Assembly (NCBI GenBank): GCA_964440915.1
Contig: CAYTTV010000013.1
Location: 11,923-75,922, forward strand
Length of the DNA stretch: 64,000 nucleotides
Direction: 5' to 3'
From: CAMPJM01 sp964440915
Lineage (GTDB): Bacteria > Bacteroidota > Bacteroidia > Cytophagales > Cyclobacteriaceae
A model generated the notes under the pieces. The model worked only from the letters and a program-made list of their open reading frames with translations, ran no database searches and was not told where the DNA came from. Position numbers and translations under genes: made by a program. Shown piece after piece: positions 42,589 through 52,400 of the stretch (its first letter is position 1; every line of letters begins with the position of its first letter).

Positions 42589-42894
42589 ATGATTGCGGTT
42601 AAAGTAACCTACTCCGTTAATGACGCATATATAAACACTAATAAGGAATTGATACAAAAGTTTCTGACAGATTTTAGAAAGCTAGACAGTTCCCAATTTC
42701 TGTATACTGTGTTTCAAACTAAGGACAGCAAAAATTTTATTCATATTTCGCAATATAAAAATGAAGCGATACAGCAAGTATTACTCAACACGCCGAGTTT
42801 TGTATACTTCCAGCAGCAACGGGACAATAATCTTGCTTCTGAGCCCACAATTGAAATGCTGAACCATATAGGTGCGTCAAAAGAAGTTTTCTAA
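42589..42894 (+). CDS. Small dimeric alpha/beta-barrel-like protein
   Basis: A 101-residue protein starting MIAVKVTYSVNDAYINTNKELIQKFL. The pattern of a first strand, a helix, the strand FLYTVFQTKDSKNFIHISQYKNEAIQQ, and a later helix with FVYFQQQRDNNL resembles the antibiotic-biosynthesis-monooxygenase (ABM) superfamily. The function cannot be fixed; such proteins act on quinones, haem or small aromatics, or have no known role. Confidence 0.7.
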   Translation: MIAVKVTYSVNDAYINTNKELIQKFLTDFRKLDSSQFLYTVFQTKDSKNFIHISQYKNEAIQQVLLNTPSFVYFQQQRDNNLASEPTIEMLNHIGASKEVF

Positions 42895-42939
42895 ATCACC
42901 TAATACTGATGTTCAAAAGCAGGCCGAAGTATGGGCATA

Positions 42940-43317
42940 TTAAAACTTAGCGAGCATCAGCCCTGCCGCTGCCGCTGCAAGAGATAAAGCAAAGCTGGAA
43001 AGGCTGTACCAGACAAACATCATTACCTCGCCTTGTTGCAAAAGCTTGATGTTTTCGTAAGCAAAAGTGGAAAAAGTAGTGTACCCTCCGCATATTCCTG
43101 TGGCCATAAAAAGACGCCAATCTGGGTTGAACCAAGCAAATTTTTCAGAAAAGCCATATATGAGGCCGATTGCAAAACAGCCGATGATGTTGACGGCAAA
43201 AGTTCCATAAGGAAAAATCCCTGGCATTGCCCGCAAAAGAAAAAAGGTGGTGAGGTAACGGGCTACACTCCCTATAAAGCCTCCCGTCCCAACAAGCATG
43301 ATTATTTTGGCTGTCAT
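42940..43317 (-). CDS. crcB: Fluoride ion channel CrcB
   Basis: A 125-residue membrane protein with four hydrophobic segments and the Fluc/CrcB signatures GGFIGSVARY, GTFAVNIIGCFAIG and GICGGYTTFSTFAYE. It exports fluoride as a dual-topology dimer in the inner membrane. No fluoride riboswitch was seen in the 86 bases upstream. Confidence 0.95.
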   Translation of the reverse strand: MTAKIIMLVGTGGFIGSVARYLTTFFLLRAMPGIFPYGTFAVNIIGCFAIGLIYGFSEKFAWFNPDWRLFMATGICGGYTTFSTFAYENIKLLQQGEVMMFVWYSLSSFALSLAAAAAGLMLAKF

Positions 43318-43403
43318 TGCATTAGCACTTTTGTTTTTGTCTTAAATGCATTAATCTTTCGAATTCAAGATAGTTATTTTGGTTGGATTTGAAGAAGAAT
43401 GGC

Positions 43404-44654
43404 TCAACCCTTGTTTAGGCTGCCAGTGAGATGGGTCTGGTCTGTTCCGTCTACATAATCCTGCAAATATTGAAATGGAAGTGTCAACGCACCATTTTCA
43501 GCAATAGTCGCCCTTTGGATTACTTGATCTTTGTCTTCCTTCAGAAGAAATGGCAATACCTTCTGCATGATGTCATAACCAAAATCCTTAGAGGCATTCC
43601 GGGGCAGCTCACAAGGCAAGTTATCTACGGCCATTACGGATACAAATTTTCTATCCGAGAACGGTAAGGCCACCTTATCTTCCCATGGATTGTAGTCGTA
43701 AACTGGGTCATCTATGGTTGAAGGCCTTTTGGTAGATGGGATGGAACCTCCAATATCGCATGTGATATCGGCAATTATCCGTATTTTAAAATGCTTATGC
43801 TGCATGTCTTCTTTGGTGAAAAGAACCGGAGCACTAGGGTCCCAGAAAGCAGCTGCGATGAGTATATCGGCTTTTTGAGCATAATCTAGAAAACTGCTCT
43901 CGTATAAATGTGGTGCAGTATAAAATTCACTTGATTCAAAGCCGCCATCGGACTTCCTTCTGTGGTAGTCACGGCTCCTAAGTTGTGCATAAACCGGTTG
44001 GTCGAACTCCTCTTCCAAAAGCGCTTTAGGCGCTACTCTTTTGATGCGCATACCATCGAGTACTTCTATGGCGCCCTGGGAAGCCTTGCCTCCACCGGTT
44101 ACTACAATTTTTATTCTTGGGAGCCTAACTTTAGAGAACTCTGTCTTTAAGTCTGCCATGTCATAACAATCCCTTGCACGCCGCAGATCAAATAGGTTGT
44201 ACTTCAAACCATAAGCCAAGATCCCATTGTAGGCGCCTACAATACCTGCGTATCTTCCAAAGGCAATCAGCCTGTTGCCCTGTAGGTCTGTGAGGCATTC
44301 ATAATCTACTAACCTGATATCCTTCTGAAGAATGGCGCGCAGCAACTTTCTATTGTAAGGCTGTTGCTTTATGGTATGGGAGAAAAAAAAGTAAGTCTTA
44401 TGATCGATCAGTTCTTTGACAGGGACTTCTTTTATCCCAAATAGGACATCGCAATCGTCTAACTCTTCTACCACTGGAATACCCGCTTCCAGATACTCTT
44501 CATCGGTAAAGCACCTGACAGGGCTCTCTTGGCAAACTACTTGTACGTTTTCGTATTGAAATGATACTTGTTGCGCCTGCAAAGGGGACAAAGGTGCGCG
44601 CCGGTCCACCGGAATCTTCCCCTCCCTCAATATACCGATGGTTACCTTTTTCAT
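43404..44654 (-). CDS. Saccharopine-dehydrogenase (Lys1)-like / alanine-dehydrogenase-family oxidoreductase
   Basis: ATG 44654 (MKKVTIGILREGKIPVDRRAPLSP) fits the family start. 416 residues. The AlaDh_PNT N-terminal domain has ILREGKIPVDRRAPL and VLFGIKEVPV; the NAD-binding domain has KIVVTGGGKASQGAIEVL. VDYECLTDLQGNRLIAFGRYAG and IADITCDIGGSIPSTKRPSTIDDPVY are blocks shared with NAD-dependent saccharopine dehydrogenases. These enzymes act in lysine metabolism; in bacteria the real substrate of this subgroup is less sure. It lies just downstream of the AIM24 gene on the same strand, 22 bases apart. Confidence 0.8.
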   Translation of the reverse strand: MKKVTIGILREGKIPVDRRAPLSPLQAQQVSFQYENVQVVCQESPVRCFTDEEYLEAGIPVVEELDDCDVLFGIKEVPVKELIDHKTYFFFSHTIKQQPYNRKLLRAILQKDIRLVDYECLTDLQGNRLIAFGRYAGIVGAYNGILAYGLKYNLFDLRRARDCYDMADLKTEFSKVRLPRIKIVVTGGGKASQGAIEVLDGMRIKRVAPKALLEEEFDQPVYAQLRSRDYHRRKSDGGFESSEFYTAPHLYESSFLDYAQKADILIAAAFWDPSAPVLFTKEDMQHKHFKIRIIADITCDIGGSIPSTKRPSTIDDPVYDYNPWEDKVALPFSDRKFVSVMAVDNLPCELPRNASKDFGYDIMQKVLPFLLKEDKDQVIQRATIAENGALTLPFQYLQDYVDGTDQTHLTGSLNKG

Positions 44655-44676
44655 GATTGTGTCTAAATATATATTC

Positions 44677-45444
44677 CTATTCGAGAAAATTGCCAAGTAT
44701 GGAGCTGCCCTCCTTTTTCTTGTTTTCCCCGTATGGGGCCAAGGCCAGAATAAGCTTTCTTATAGGCATGGACTGAAGCCAAACCTTTCCGCTACCACGA
44801 AGGGTGGCCAGGAATATACCTTCGCCACCAAAAAGCATCGAGCGCAGGCCTCCACTTTTTTGCACGTCAAAGTCTAAGGATGATTCATAGGCTACCACAC
44901 AGCCAGTATCGATACGAAGGGTCTCATTGTTCAACTCCTTTTGTATCAGTGTTCCCCCAGCATGAATGAACGCCATGCCATCGCCTTTTAATTTTTGAAG
45001 GATAAAGCCTTCACCTCCGACCAATCCCGATCCAATCCGCTTGTTAAAGGTAATCGATATTTTGGTGCCTAACGCCGCACAGAGAAATCCGTCCTTTTGG
45101 ACAATCAGCTCACGGTTTTTCATCTGGGCCAAGTCTATTGGGATAACCGTGCCCGGATAAGGTGCCGAAAATCCTACTTTGGCCTTTCCTGTGCCTGTAT
45201 GGGTAAAATGGGTCAGGAACAAGGACTCTCCGGTGAGCATTCGGGTGCCCGCCGATACGAGCTTGCCCAAAATACTTTGGCTCGGTTCAGCGCCATCGCC
45301 CATTTTGGTGGCAAAAGTGATGCCCTCCTCCATATAAAGCATGGCACCAGCTTCGGCAATAACGGTCTCGTTAGGATCCAGTTCCACTTCTACCACTTGA
45401 ATACTTTCCCCGATAATCCTGTAATCGATCTGGTGAGATTGCAT
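44677..45444 (-). CDS. AIM24/TIGR00266-family protein
   Basis: The start is ATG 45444 (MQSHQIDYRIIGESIQ). 255 residues. The sequence has the repeated beta-strand pattern of the AIM24 family: VEVELDPNETVIAEAGAMLYM, GEGFILQKLKGDGMAFIHAGG and SGGLRSMLFGGEGIFLATLRG. Bacterial members are of unknown function. No signal peptide. It is upstream of the saccharopine-dehydrogenase-like gene. Confidence 0.88.
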   Translation of the reverse strand: MQSHQIDYRIIGESIQVVEVELDPNETVIAEAGAMLYMEEGITFATKMGDGAEPSQSILGKLVSAGTRMLTGESLFLTHFTHTGTGKAKVGFSAPYPGTVIPIDLAQMKNRELIVQKDGFLCAALGTKISITFNKRIGSGLVGGEGFILQKLKGDGMAFIHAGGTLIQKELNNETLRIDTGCVVAYESSLDFDVQKSGGLRSMLFGGEGIFLATLRGSGKVWLQSMPIRKLILALAPYGENKKKEGSSILGNFLE

Positions 45445-45510
45445 TGTTAGATTTAATTTAAGGGTTATTAAAAGCAAGCATGATGGCAGCGGTAGAGCCT
45501 TCTTTGAACT

Positions 45511-45744
45511 TTATTCATCTTCGGCATTCTCCTTCTGAATATCATCCAAATCGTCTCTGTCCCTGAGTTTTTTGTCATCCACTTTTTTATTGAGGAAGGC
45601 ATTGATCTTGTCGATGTCATAGGTGGACTTAATCTCTCCAAAGGAGTCGATCTTAATGTCAAAACCTTCCAATTCTGGATCAACTTTTGGTTTTGCCTTC
45701 TTCTTTTTTGATGCGTCTTTCTTATTTGGTTTATGCTTGTCCAT
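45511..45744 (-). CDS. Small Lys/Asp-rich protein, 77 aa
   Basis: It starts MDKHKPNKKDASKKKKAKPK, continues ELEGFDIKIDSFGEIKSTYDIDKINAFLNK, and ends in an acidic tail (KENAEDE). It lies 3 bases after gltX. The basic start and conserved-looking middle (IDSFGEI..DIDKIN.FLN) suggest a genuine phylum-specific protein of unknown role, possibly nucleic-acid binding. Confidence 0.75.
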   Translation of the reverse strand: MDKHKPNKKDASKKKKAKPKVDPELEGFDIKIDSFGEIKSTYDIDKINAFLNKKVDDKKLRDRDDLDDIQKENAEDE

Positions 45745-45747
45745 GGT

Positions 45748-47292
45748 CTAGGCTTTTATTTGGTCATTCAACCTTACTATGGCCTTTTCTATCCTGTCGA
45801 TAGTCTCGTCTTTGCCTATGATGGCGATAATGTGCATGAGGTCTGGTCCTGCACCCGCCCCAGTAATAGAGACCCTTAGTGCCTGCATAACTTTCCCCAT
45901 TTTGATATTGTTTTTTTCCAACACCTCAGCCAATATGTTTTTTGCTGTGTCGGCATCTACTTCTGCTGAAAGGAGCTTAAGGGCATCCTTGTAGGCAGAC
46001 AAAGCCGTTACAGCTTCTTGGGTCCATTTGTTTTCAGTTACTTTTTGGTCATACTGGTCAGGAGCTATAAAGAAGAATTTTGCCTCATTCCATAAGTCAT
46101 GGTGAAATACTACTCTTTCTTTTAGTTCTTTGCATATTTGGGTAGCCTTCTCCTCTGTACAAGAAAACCCATGTTTTGCCAGTTCCTCAGCCAAGTAGCC
46201 GGCAAGTTCTGCGTCAGGCTTTTGTTTCAGGTATTGCTGGTTAAACCATTTGGCTTTATTGATATCAAACTTGGTCCCTGATTTCCCTATTCTTTCTATA
46301 GAAAAGGCGTCTATCAGCCCATTCATATCGAATAGTTCTTGAGAGGTGCCTGGATTCCAGCCTAAGAATGCCAAGAAGTTAATAAAAGCTTCGGGCAAGT
46401 AACCCTCTTCCCTAAAGCCTAGTAGCTGCTCTCCGCTTTCGGGGTCTGTCCATTCCAATGGAAACACAGGGAAGCCCATTTTTTGTGCATCTCTCTTGCT
46501 GAGTTTGCCATTGCCGTCAGGTTTAAGCAGCAAGGGCAAATGCGCAAACTGTGGCATGGTATCTTCCCATCCCAGATATTTGTAAAGCAATACGTGCAAA
46601 GGGGCTGAAGGCAACCACTCTTCGCCTCTAATCACATGGGTTATTTTCATCAGGTGATCGTCCACAATATTGGCCAGGTGATAGGTGGGCATACCATCAG
46701 ATTTCATCAATACTTTATCGTCTAGTGCAGAAGAATGGACCATTACCCATCCCCTGATCAGATCATGTAGGCGAATTTCTTCTTTTCGAGGCACTTTTAA
46801 GCGGATCACGTAAGGGTCTCCGGACGCTAATCGGGCCTTTACCTCATCTTCGGGCAAGGTCAGCGAGTTTTTCATCGTGGCCCTGGTAATCACATTGTAC
46901 TGAGGAGAGGCTACCTTTGCTGCCTTTAAGCGTGTTCGCATGGCTTCAAGCTCTTCGGATGTGTCGAAAGCATAGTAGGCTTTGTCATCGTCTACCAACT
47001 GTTGCGCATATTGCATGTACATATCCTTTCTTTCCGACTGCTTGTAAGGCCCGTACTCACCTCCGTATGCTGGCCCTTCGTCAGGCCGAATGCCACACCA
47101 TTCCAATGCTTGAGTAATATAGTCCTCCGCTCCCGGCACAAAGCGGCTTTGATCCGTATCCTCGATCCGCAGTATCATTGTTCCACCATGCTTCTTCGCA
47201 AACAGGTAATTGTACAAAGCTGTCCTAACACCTCCTATATGAAGCGCCCCTGTAGGGCTGGGCGCAAACCTCACTCTTACTTCTTTTTCCAT
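45748..47292 (-). CDS. gltX: Glutamyl-tRNA synthetase
   Basis: A 514-residue class I synthetase. HIGG of the HIGH motif is at 18-21 (FAPSPTGALHIGG), KLSKR lies near residue 262, and VIRGEEWLPSAPLHVLLYKYLGW is the usual family block. It charges tRNA-Glu. With gatC in the window, the cell probably uses a non-discriminating enzyme for tRNA-Gln as well; that part is inference. Confidence 0.98.
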   Translation of the reverse strand: MEKEVRVRFAPSPTGALHIGGVRTALYNYLFAKKHGGTMILRIEDTDQSRFVPGAEDYITQALEWCGIRPDEGPAYGGEYGPYKQSERKDMYMQYAQQLVDDDKAYYAFDTSEELEAMRTRLKAAKVASPQYNVITRATMKNSLTLPEDEVKARLASGDPYVIRLKVPRKEEIRLHDLIRGWVMVHSSALDDKVLMKSDGMPTYHLANIVDDHLMKITHVIRGEEWLPSAPLHVLLYKYLGWEDTMPQFAHLPLLLKPDGNGKLSKRDAQKMGFPVFPLEWTDPESGEQLLGFREEGYLPEAFINFLAFLGWNPGTSQELFDMNGLIDAFSIERIGKSGTKFDINKAKWFNQQYLKQKPDAELAGYLAEELAKHGFSCTEEKATQICKELKERVVFHHDLWNEAKFFFIAPDQYDQKVTENKWTQEAVTALSAYKDALKLLSAEVDADTAKNILAEVLEKNNIKMGKVMQALRVSITGAGAGPDLMHIIAIIGKDETIDRIEKAIVRLNDQIKA

Positions 47293-47499
47293 TTTATACT
47301 TTTTGCTTTCGCTATAATTTTCCCAAGCTTAAACCGCTGTTTAGTCCGCAAAAATACAAAAAAAATGCGATCTCAATAGGGAATTAACTTTTATGGAAAG
47401 GTATCTAATTGATAACTTGGGCCGTTTGTCGGCTATCTACAAACCCAGGTCTTCCTTTATATGTCTATAACACGCTTTTGAAGGTTCTCTGCCACCTGT

Positions 47500-47979
47500 T
47501 CAAATCCGATTGAGAATTGCATGCAGCAATTGGCTGCTTTTTTTTACCTGGATATTGAAATTGGCTACGGCGATAACATAGTTGCTCACGCCTACACCAA
47601 AAGCAATGATGCCATAAAGTACCATATTATAAAAAGCGACAAAAAATACAGCCAGGAGCAAAGTTACCACCGACCAGAAAATAAGGAAAAAATTTGAACT
47701 AAAGAACAGGCTATATTGAACAAATACAAGACTGCCCAATGAAGTTTCTTCTATTCGCCCTTTCATGATGGGGAGAAAGTTTTCAGGGCTTCTTACCTTA
47801 CGTGACAGCTTGAACTTTTGATGTTTCACCCAACCGTTGAACAAGAAATCGATTTCTGGCTTATCTGGCATGATAGCTCCTGCTTCTACAGGATAGGTGT
47901 GTAACCAAAGCACCTCCTCAACTTCTTCGGCATCGAGGGAGAGCACAATAATTTCATTTTTCAGGGGCAATCCCACCAT
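47500..47979 (-). CDS. Small membrane protein, coupled to ridA
   Basis: ATG at 47979 overlaps the ridA stop by one base (TAATG), which is better than the ATG six codons upstream. 159 residues. A soluble N-terminal part (LDAEEVEEVLWLHTYPVEAGA) leads to hydrophobic segments at about 90-105 and 110-145 (FFLIFWSVVTLLLAVFFVAFY and MVLYGIIAFGVGVSNYVIAV). The family is not recognised. Translation is coupled to ridA. Confidence 0.75.
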   Translation of the reverse strand: MVGLPLKNEIIVLSLDAEEVEEVLWLHTYPVEAGAIMPDKPEIDFLFNGWVKHQKFKLSRKVRSPENFLPIMKGRIEETSLGSLVFVQYSLFFSSNFFLIFWSVVTLLLAVFFVAFYNMVLYGIIAFGVGVSNYVIAVANFNIQVKKSSQLLHAILNRI

Positions 47980-48359
47980 TAGGCCACTGCTATACAAGAA
48001 ATTTCTACGTTTACATCTTTGGGCAATCGGCTCACTTCCACTGTTTCTCTTGCGGGTGGATTAGTAGCAAAATACTTCCCATATACGTTATTGATTTTAG
48101 CAAAATCGTTGAGGTCCCTGACAAAGATTGTGCATTTCACTACATTGGCCAGAGAAAGCTTCCCTGCCACCAAAACGGCTTCTAGGTTTCGCATCACCTG
48201 ATCTGTTTCTCTCTCAATGGTATCTGTCGCTAATTCATTTGTTTCTGGATTGATGGCTATCTGCCCCGAAACATAGAGCACATTGTTACGATAGATTGCC
48301 TGGCTATAAGGACCAATAGGTTTGGGAGCACTTTCAGAATAAACAACAGTATTAGCCAT
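47979..48359 (-). CDS. ridA: 2-iminobutanoate/2-iminopropanoate deaminase RidA
   Basis: 126 residues with all RidA signatures: IGPYSQAI, VLYVSGQI, NPPARETVEVSRLP. Arg104 and Glu119 are the catalytic pair that hydrolyses reactive enamines and imines made by PLP enzymes. It lies in a two-gene unit with a small membrane protein. Confidence 0.97.
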   Translation of the reverse strand: MANTVVYSESAPKPIGPYSQAIYRNNVLYVSGQIAINPETNELATDTIERETDQVMRNLEAVLVAGKLSLANVVKCTIFVRDLNDFAKINNVYGKYFATNPPARETVEVSRLPKDVNVEISCIAVA

Positions 48360-48545
48360 ATTAATATGTTTTAGTTAAAAAATGATTGTAGGATTGTCTG
48401 GCTATAACCCCTCTGCCATAAAATAGGTTACGACAAAAGTAATGAATTTTATGGCACGGCATGCTTTGGACATCAGAAAAGCAAGTACAAAACCTTATGA
48501 ATGATCGCCAGTTATCCATATCGTAGGTTTGTAAATATAGGAACG

Positions 48546-48821
48546 ATGGAGGGAATTATCCATAACAGCATCAGAGTAGAAGGCAACGTGCAAGGTGTGG
48601 CGTTTAGACTTTCTACGCTCGAAATAGCCAGTTCACTGGGCATTGGCGGCTGGGTGAGAAATGAGGCGGATGGTTCGGTTAGGATAGAAGCTGAAGGCAC
48701 TGAGGAGCAGATCGCCAAGTTGCTGAGCTGGTGCAACCAAGGGCCGGATCGAGCAGAAGTGACCTTGGTGACGTATGAGCCAGGGATAGTAGTAGGCTTC
48801 GATCGATTTGAAGTGCGGTAG
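48546..48821 (+). CDS. acyP: Acylphosphatase
   Basis: The start is ATG 48546 (MEGIIHNSIRVEG), 91 residues, the normal family size. Catalytic Arg21 is in VQGVAFR and Asn39 in GWVRN. It hydrolyses acyl phosphates such as acetyl phosphate or 1,3-bisphosphoglycerate. It stands alone between minus-strand genes. Confidence 0.95.
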   Translation: MEGIIHNSIRVEGNVQGVAFRLSTLEIASSLGIGGWVRNEADGSVRIEAEGTEEQIAKLLSWCNQGPDRAEVTLVTYEPGIVVGFDRFEVR

Positions 48822-48852
48822 GCAAGAAGGTCATTTAAGCATCTCAGCTTCT

Positions 48853-49362
48853 CTATTTAGACGCCCCATTCAATTGGACGATTCCTTTGTGCTTATAAAT
48901 CTTCAGATAGAATTGCTGACCGATAAAAGCTTTGAGCCTGTTGCCTGCCAACAATGCTTTACGGTTCTTTGGATAAAAAACCGTTACTTCAAGAATGGCC
49001 TTTAGAAAATTAACTTCTTGGCAAAATCCGACTGTCCATTCTTGAAAGGTTGCTGCCCAATCTTCTTGGTATTTTTCGTAATGCGTTTTGCCATCAAACA
49101 TAAACTCCAACTGATTAGAGCCATATTTGTATCGGTATATCCCTGCCAAATGCTCATAAAACTCCTCTAGCAAATGCATCTCAAAATGGTTGGCAGCTTT
49201 TATTTTCCTAATGGGATCGTCTTCCAAGCCTAATGGATTACATAATTCCAAATATCCCTTCTTGGCATTTTCAACCAATGCGCACAGAAGCGCTTCTTTA
49301 CGGACAAGTTGCGCTTCTCTAAGGATGTGATTTTTGTCGAAAGGGAAAAGTTTTCGTTGCAT
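48853..49362 (-). CDS. Hypothetical protein, 169 aa
   Basis: ATG at 49362 (MQRKLFPFDKNHILREAQLV). Soluble, mostly helical, with conserved-looking aromatic segments (YEHLAGIYRYKYGSNQLEF, EDWAATFQEWTVGFCQEVNF). I do not recognise the family. No neighbour suggests a role. Confidence 0.7.
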   Translation of the reverse strand: MQRKLFPFDKNHILREAQLVRKEALLCALVENAKKGYLELCNPLGLEDDPIRKIKAANHFEMHLLEEFYEHLAGIYRYKYGSNQLEFMFDGKTHYEKYQEDWAATFQEWTVGFCQEVNFLKAILEVTVFYPKNRKALLAGNRLKAFIGQQFYLKIYKHKGIVQLNGASK

Positions 49363-49441
49363 AAGAAGATTTGGCCTGCACAAAGATATTTAGTTTTTTT
49401 TATTTTTAAACAGCAATAAACGAAATCCTTTTAAAGTGCCA

Positions 49442-52400
49442 CTATTCTGAACGCAGAATCTTTTTGTCCTCCTTGCTCATAAAAATCTCATCAAATGATT
49501 TTATATAGGTGAGCGATGTGCCTTGCCGCTCCCTGATCTCTTGGGTAAAAATATCCCTAGTGTTGGATTGGAAAATCCTTAAGTTCAATGTGCCAGATTC
49601 ATTGATCCTATAAAGAATCTCAAAGTCCCCCATCAAAGGGGTACTGCTAGCGTTAGGCGCGTTTTGGTCTTGTCCTAAGCTGGAGGTGCCGCCTACCGAT
49701 ACCGTGAGTCTATCGTTCAGAAATTGCTTCGTTAACTGCACCTGCACATCCTTGTTTTCAAAAGAAGTCTCATTCTCATTTCTGGACTCAAGGTCTACGG
49801 ATAGCTCTACGCCCCCCAAATAATCTTGTGTCAATCGGCTGAGCTGGGCTGTCAAAATACCGCTCACACTTGCATCTACTCTTTGATTGATCACTGCCGC
49901 AGCACCGCCGCCCCCACCGCTACCTAAGCCGCCATCAGTCGGAATAAATCGGTTCAAGACGATCAACCCAAACACTTGCTGATAGAGTTGGCTTTGATCG
50001 TTTTCAATCATTTTTATTCTCTGGGCGATTTCGTTATTCGGGTCAGTAATCGCAGGTAGCTCAATGGCAAAAGCCACATCTGGTTCTTCAAGCGTGCCAT
50101 TTAGTTTCAACACTACATTTACGGGTTGCTTTGTGCTGATCTGGCTGGCCGTGGCCCCAGCTGTGCCTACTTGTGCTGGGTACAGGTTGCTGGCGGAGGC
50201 TTCTGTACTATAAACGGCTGTTATGCCGAACTGCGCCCCAAGAGGATCCCCAGCCATCTGTATGGTGCTACCCTCCCTTATTTGAAATTCTTTTTTCAGG
50301 ATATTCATAAAAGAAAGTGAGTAGCTGCCCTCATCAAGCGTATAGGTCCCTTGAATGTTCATATCACCGGTCGGCGACATTTGTACCATAAAGTCTCCTT
50401 GCCCAACTGCCAAAAGTTTGTCACCACTTATAGGGTCGATTAGAATTTCTGTTAGTGCATCCGAAGTGATGTGCAGTACGAGCTGAACGGACATGCCCGT
50501 TACTTGCATCGTGTTGCTGCGGACTTGCACCGTGTCGGGGATGCTGTCTGCTGCCAGATAGGCATTGGTATTTACAAAATTGATAAAACTGGCATGAGTG
50601 GCAATGTCTGGATCGTCTACCAAGGCAATTACTGGATGAGTTCCTTTTTTAGTAGTAACGTTCCCCCTGATAACTAAGTCTTCTATGGGCCCTTGAATGG
50701 TTATATCGGTAGCTGCATTGATAGTGCCATAAAAAGTTGGGCTGTGCCGTTGTCGAGCATTAAAGAATTTAAACTCGTCCGTCTTTACTGTTAAGTCCAG
50801 ATCAAAATTTTGAAAATATTGATGCGTGACTTTTCCATTAATATTGAGTGAGTGATCGGCCGAATCCTTTATCACGAAATTGTTGAGGTCTAAAGAAGAC
50901 TGGCTAATTTCTATTCTTTGGTCGTCAAAGCGGTAAAGAGAGCCTATGGCATTAGCGCGGAGTTGACTTTCAGGATCAAAAGCAAGGTAGCCCTCTATGA
51001 TGGGTCGGCTGGGGGTTCCTTCTATAGAAATGTCTGCAGTCAAATTCCCTTTAAGGTCGGTCACGTAATCTTCTGCAAACACACCCCATTGGTCCAACTT
51101 GAATTTGTTTACAAGGAGTTGAAGAGCAAGGTTGTTTACGCTGTCTTCAGGCGCAAAGGTGCCCTCGAGTGTAAACTGATTGTGTGTGCCGTCCATACTC
51201 AAGGAAGCTTGTAATGGGACATCTCCCATCGATTTCTCGGCCTGAAGTTTTAAAATGCCCACTTCCTGATTGTCTATCACAAGATTCTCAATGTCAAGAT
51301 CTGCTTTTACTTGTTCTAAAGTAAAGACATTTATCACTTTAGCGGTACCGTCAAGCGTGCCATTTATCCCATAATCTTCCATGTCCAAAACAGTGAAGAT
51401 ATTACCTATTTCTAGACTTCTTATTTCCAAATCCAGAAGGGGATTCTCCGTAAACTCGTCACTTGTTTGAATGCTGAGCTTCTGGTTGCCCTGCTCGAAA
51501 ATAAAATCATTGACCATGAGAAAGTTTTCGGCGTATTTGATCACAGCATTGTCTGAAATCTGCCATTCGTTTTTCTCAATTGAAAGATAGGAGTGCAGTA
51601 TTTCCAGTATGATCGTATCGTTTCGATTGGTTATAAAACCATTGAAGTCCAAATGGGAAGGTGCTTCTGAATTGGCCATGGATAAGTTAAATTGGATCAT
51701 GTCCTGTATAAAGCTGCCTTCGAGGACAAAATTAGGAATCGTCATATTTTCCCCTATAATAATATGATCCGTGTTGAGTCCGAATTTTAAATTGTCCTGC
51801 TTGGTATCCGCCCCTATATGCAGCGATTGGACCTGATAGTCTTTGTATATGATTAGAGGGACATCCACATTCAGGTTGAGCATGTGATCACTAGCATAAT
51901 ATGAGCCTGCTATAGTGGAGGCTTCGGGAAGGGATATGTCTGGCATAAAAGCCCTCATGATGATGGGTTCTTCCCGTATGTCTACCTGTAGTTCCATATA
52001 GTGATCATCGCTAGTAGCGGCGGTGTCTGCCACTCCAGTGAAATAATGGGCAATGAAGCTATTGACCATGGCCGGCAGTTGGTCAAATGAGAACTTTCCT
52101 TTTAGAGAGGCGTCCATAAAATCGGACGCAATAGAAAATGCTTTGAGGGTATCACTGGTAGTGGCTTGAATTTGAAAGGTGTCGAGCAGATACTTATGGG
52201 CGCCATCTATTAATGTGGTATTAGCAAGTCTGAAAAACCCATTGATATTGTCTGGGTCCAAGTTCTGCAAATCAGCCTCCATACTGGTTTGTATAATTAT
52301 GCTGTCAGGGCTCAAGCGCAACCTTAACAAATCCACTTTTGGAATGTCTCCTGTTAAGGTTAACCAAGAACGATCCTTTTCTAAGTTAGCCTTAGCCAGT

